A DNA stretch of 64,000 bases from Spirosoma agri (GTDB lineage: Bacteria > Bacteroidota > Bacteroidia > Cytophagales > Spirosomataceae). The stretch is from positions 27,096-91,095 of the forward strand of contig NZ_JAAGNZ010000007.1 in NCBI RefSeq assembly GCF_010747415.1, read 5' to 3'. The notes below the pieces were generated by a model. That model was given only the letters and a program-made list of their open reading frames with translations, did no database searches and was not told the origin of the DNA. Positions 63,754 through 64,000 of this stretch are shown piece after piece (within the stretch, counting starts at the first letter, position 1; every line of letters begins with the position of its first letter). The position numbers and the translations under genes were made by a program.

Positions 63754-64000
63754 TTACTCAGTAAGTGATGATACAGTTTGAGCCGTGTTTTTGCCGAATT
63801 TATACTGGCTGTCATAGGCCAGACCAAGACCCACGCTGGAAAGTTTGTTTTCGTCCGCTATGGCTGCATTGGGAAACAGTTTTTTGAATTCGGTCTGTAT
63901 CGAACGCACCTCCGTCGACCCACCGGTCAGAATAACCAGCTCAATAGCCTCGTTTTTGACACCAGCTTCCAGAAGACATTGCCGCGCCGAAGCAAAAATT
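63754..64000 (-). CDS. Hsp70-family protein, C-terminal part only
   Basis: The minus strand encodes an 81-residue C-terminus that runs off the window edge. IELVILTGGSTEVRSIQTEF and FPNAAIADENKLSSVGLGLA are the usual last blocks of the actin-like ATPase domain in DnaK/YegD-like proteins (adenosine-binding GGS motif). The gene ends about 25 residues later without a substrate-binding domain, which suggests a short YegD-type Hsp70. The 5' part lies beyond 64000. Confidence 0.85.
   Translation of the reverse strand, partial: IFASARQCLLEAGVKNEAIELVILTGGSTEVRSIQTEFKKLFPNAAIADENKLSSVGLGLAYDSQYKFGKNTAQTVSSLTE

Overview
The window reads as chromosome of a Bacteroidota bacterium of the Cytophagales, most like Spirosoma and its relatives. 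The signs are a Bacteroidetes-type -7 promoter box (TACCTTTG) before two secreted-protein genes, LytTR regulators paired with TPR histidine kinases, a one-protein hybrid (HTCS) sensor, DUF5686, DUF4833, DUF6428 and DUF6624 proteins, a curli (CsgEFG) locus and a PVC-type cytochrome. The genus is an inference from gene content. I saw no rRNA, tRNA or CRISPR array.

Layout. 1-4.6 kb is visibly AT-rich and looks accessory: an ECF sigma factor, a LytTR regulator, a small membrane protein, a tyrosine recombinase and a long inverted repeat. 4.7-7.9 kb holds a LytTR regulator and TPR kinase pair, followed by a 21-bp-phased direct repeat and a small ORF. 8-21.5 kb is mixed metabolism: a Bcr/CflA exporter, a secreted LamG-like protein, a quinone-oxidoreductase-type enzyme next to a deleted alpha/beta hydrolase, a Crp/Fnr regulator, a PQQ sugar dehydrogenase, an MTHFR-like protein, a flavin monooxygenase divergent from a MarR regulator, DUF2254, fasciclin and acyltransferase-3 proteins. 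21.9-24.6 kb is an arsenic operon (arsR, DUF6428, arsC, acr3) with two identical 16-bp operator candidates and a decayed metallophosphoesterase behind it. 25-32.8 kb carries a DUF808 protein, orphan membrane proteins and a 1361-residue hybrid sensor.

33-42.8 kb is the most coherent unit. A TPR/HisKA_2 kinase and a LytTR regulator sit directly upstream of three curlin-repeat proteins, CsgE, CsgF, a CsgG with an extra C-terminal beta-barrel-like domain, and a TolB-like lipoprotein. Three 21-bp-phased repeats lie between the regulator and the curlins. Their 9-bp core is shared with the repeats behind the other LytTR pair 28 kb away. An intra-operon hairpin separates the major curlin from the downstream genes.

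43-46 kb has small secreted proteins and lipoproteins. 46-54.2 kb looks like an inositol-sphingolipid locus: a PfkB kinase, a MarR regulator, a PgpA-type phosphatase, a GtrA protein, a DUF5686 outer-membrane protein, a CDP-alcohol phosphatidyltransferase fused to DUF4833, and a PAP2 protein of the inositol-phosphorylceramide-synthase type. 54.2-59.2 kb is a ThuA, GDSL/PVC-cytochrome and sugar-isomerase operon. 59.5-64 kb carries Hsp20, a zinc alcohol dehydrogenase, DUF4126, a second copy of the 43.2-kb secreted protein with its promoter region, and the C-terminal end of an Hsp70-family gene cut by the window edge.
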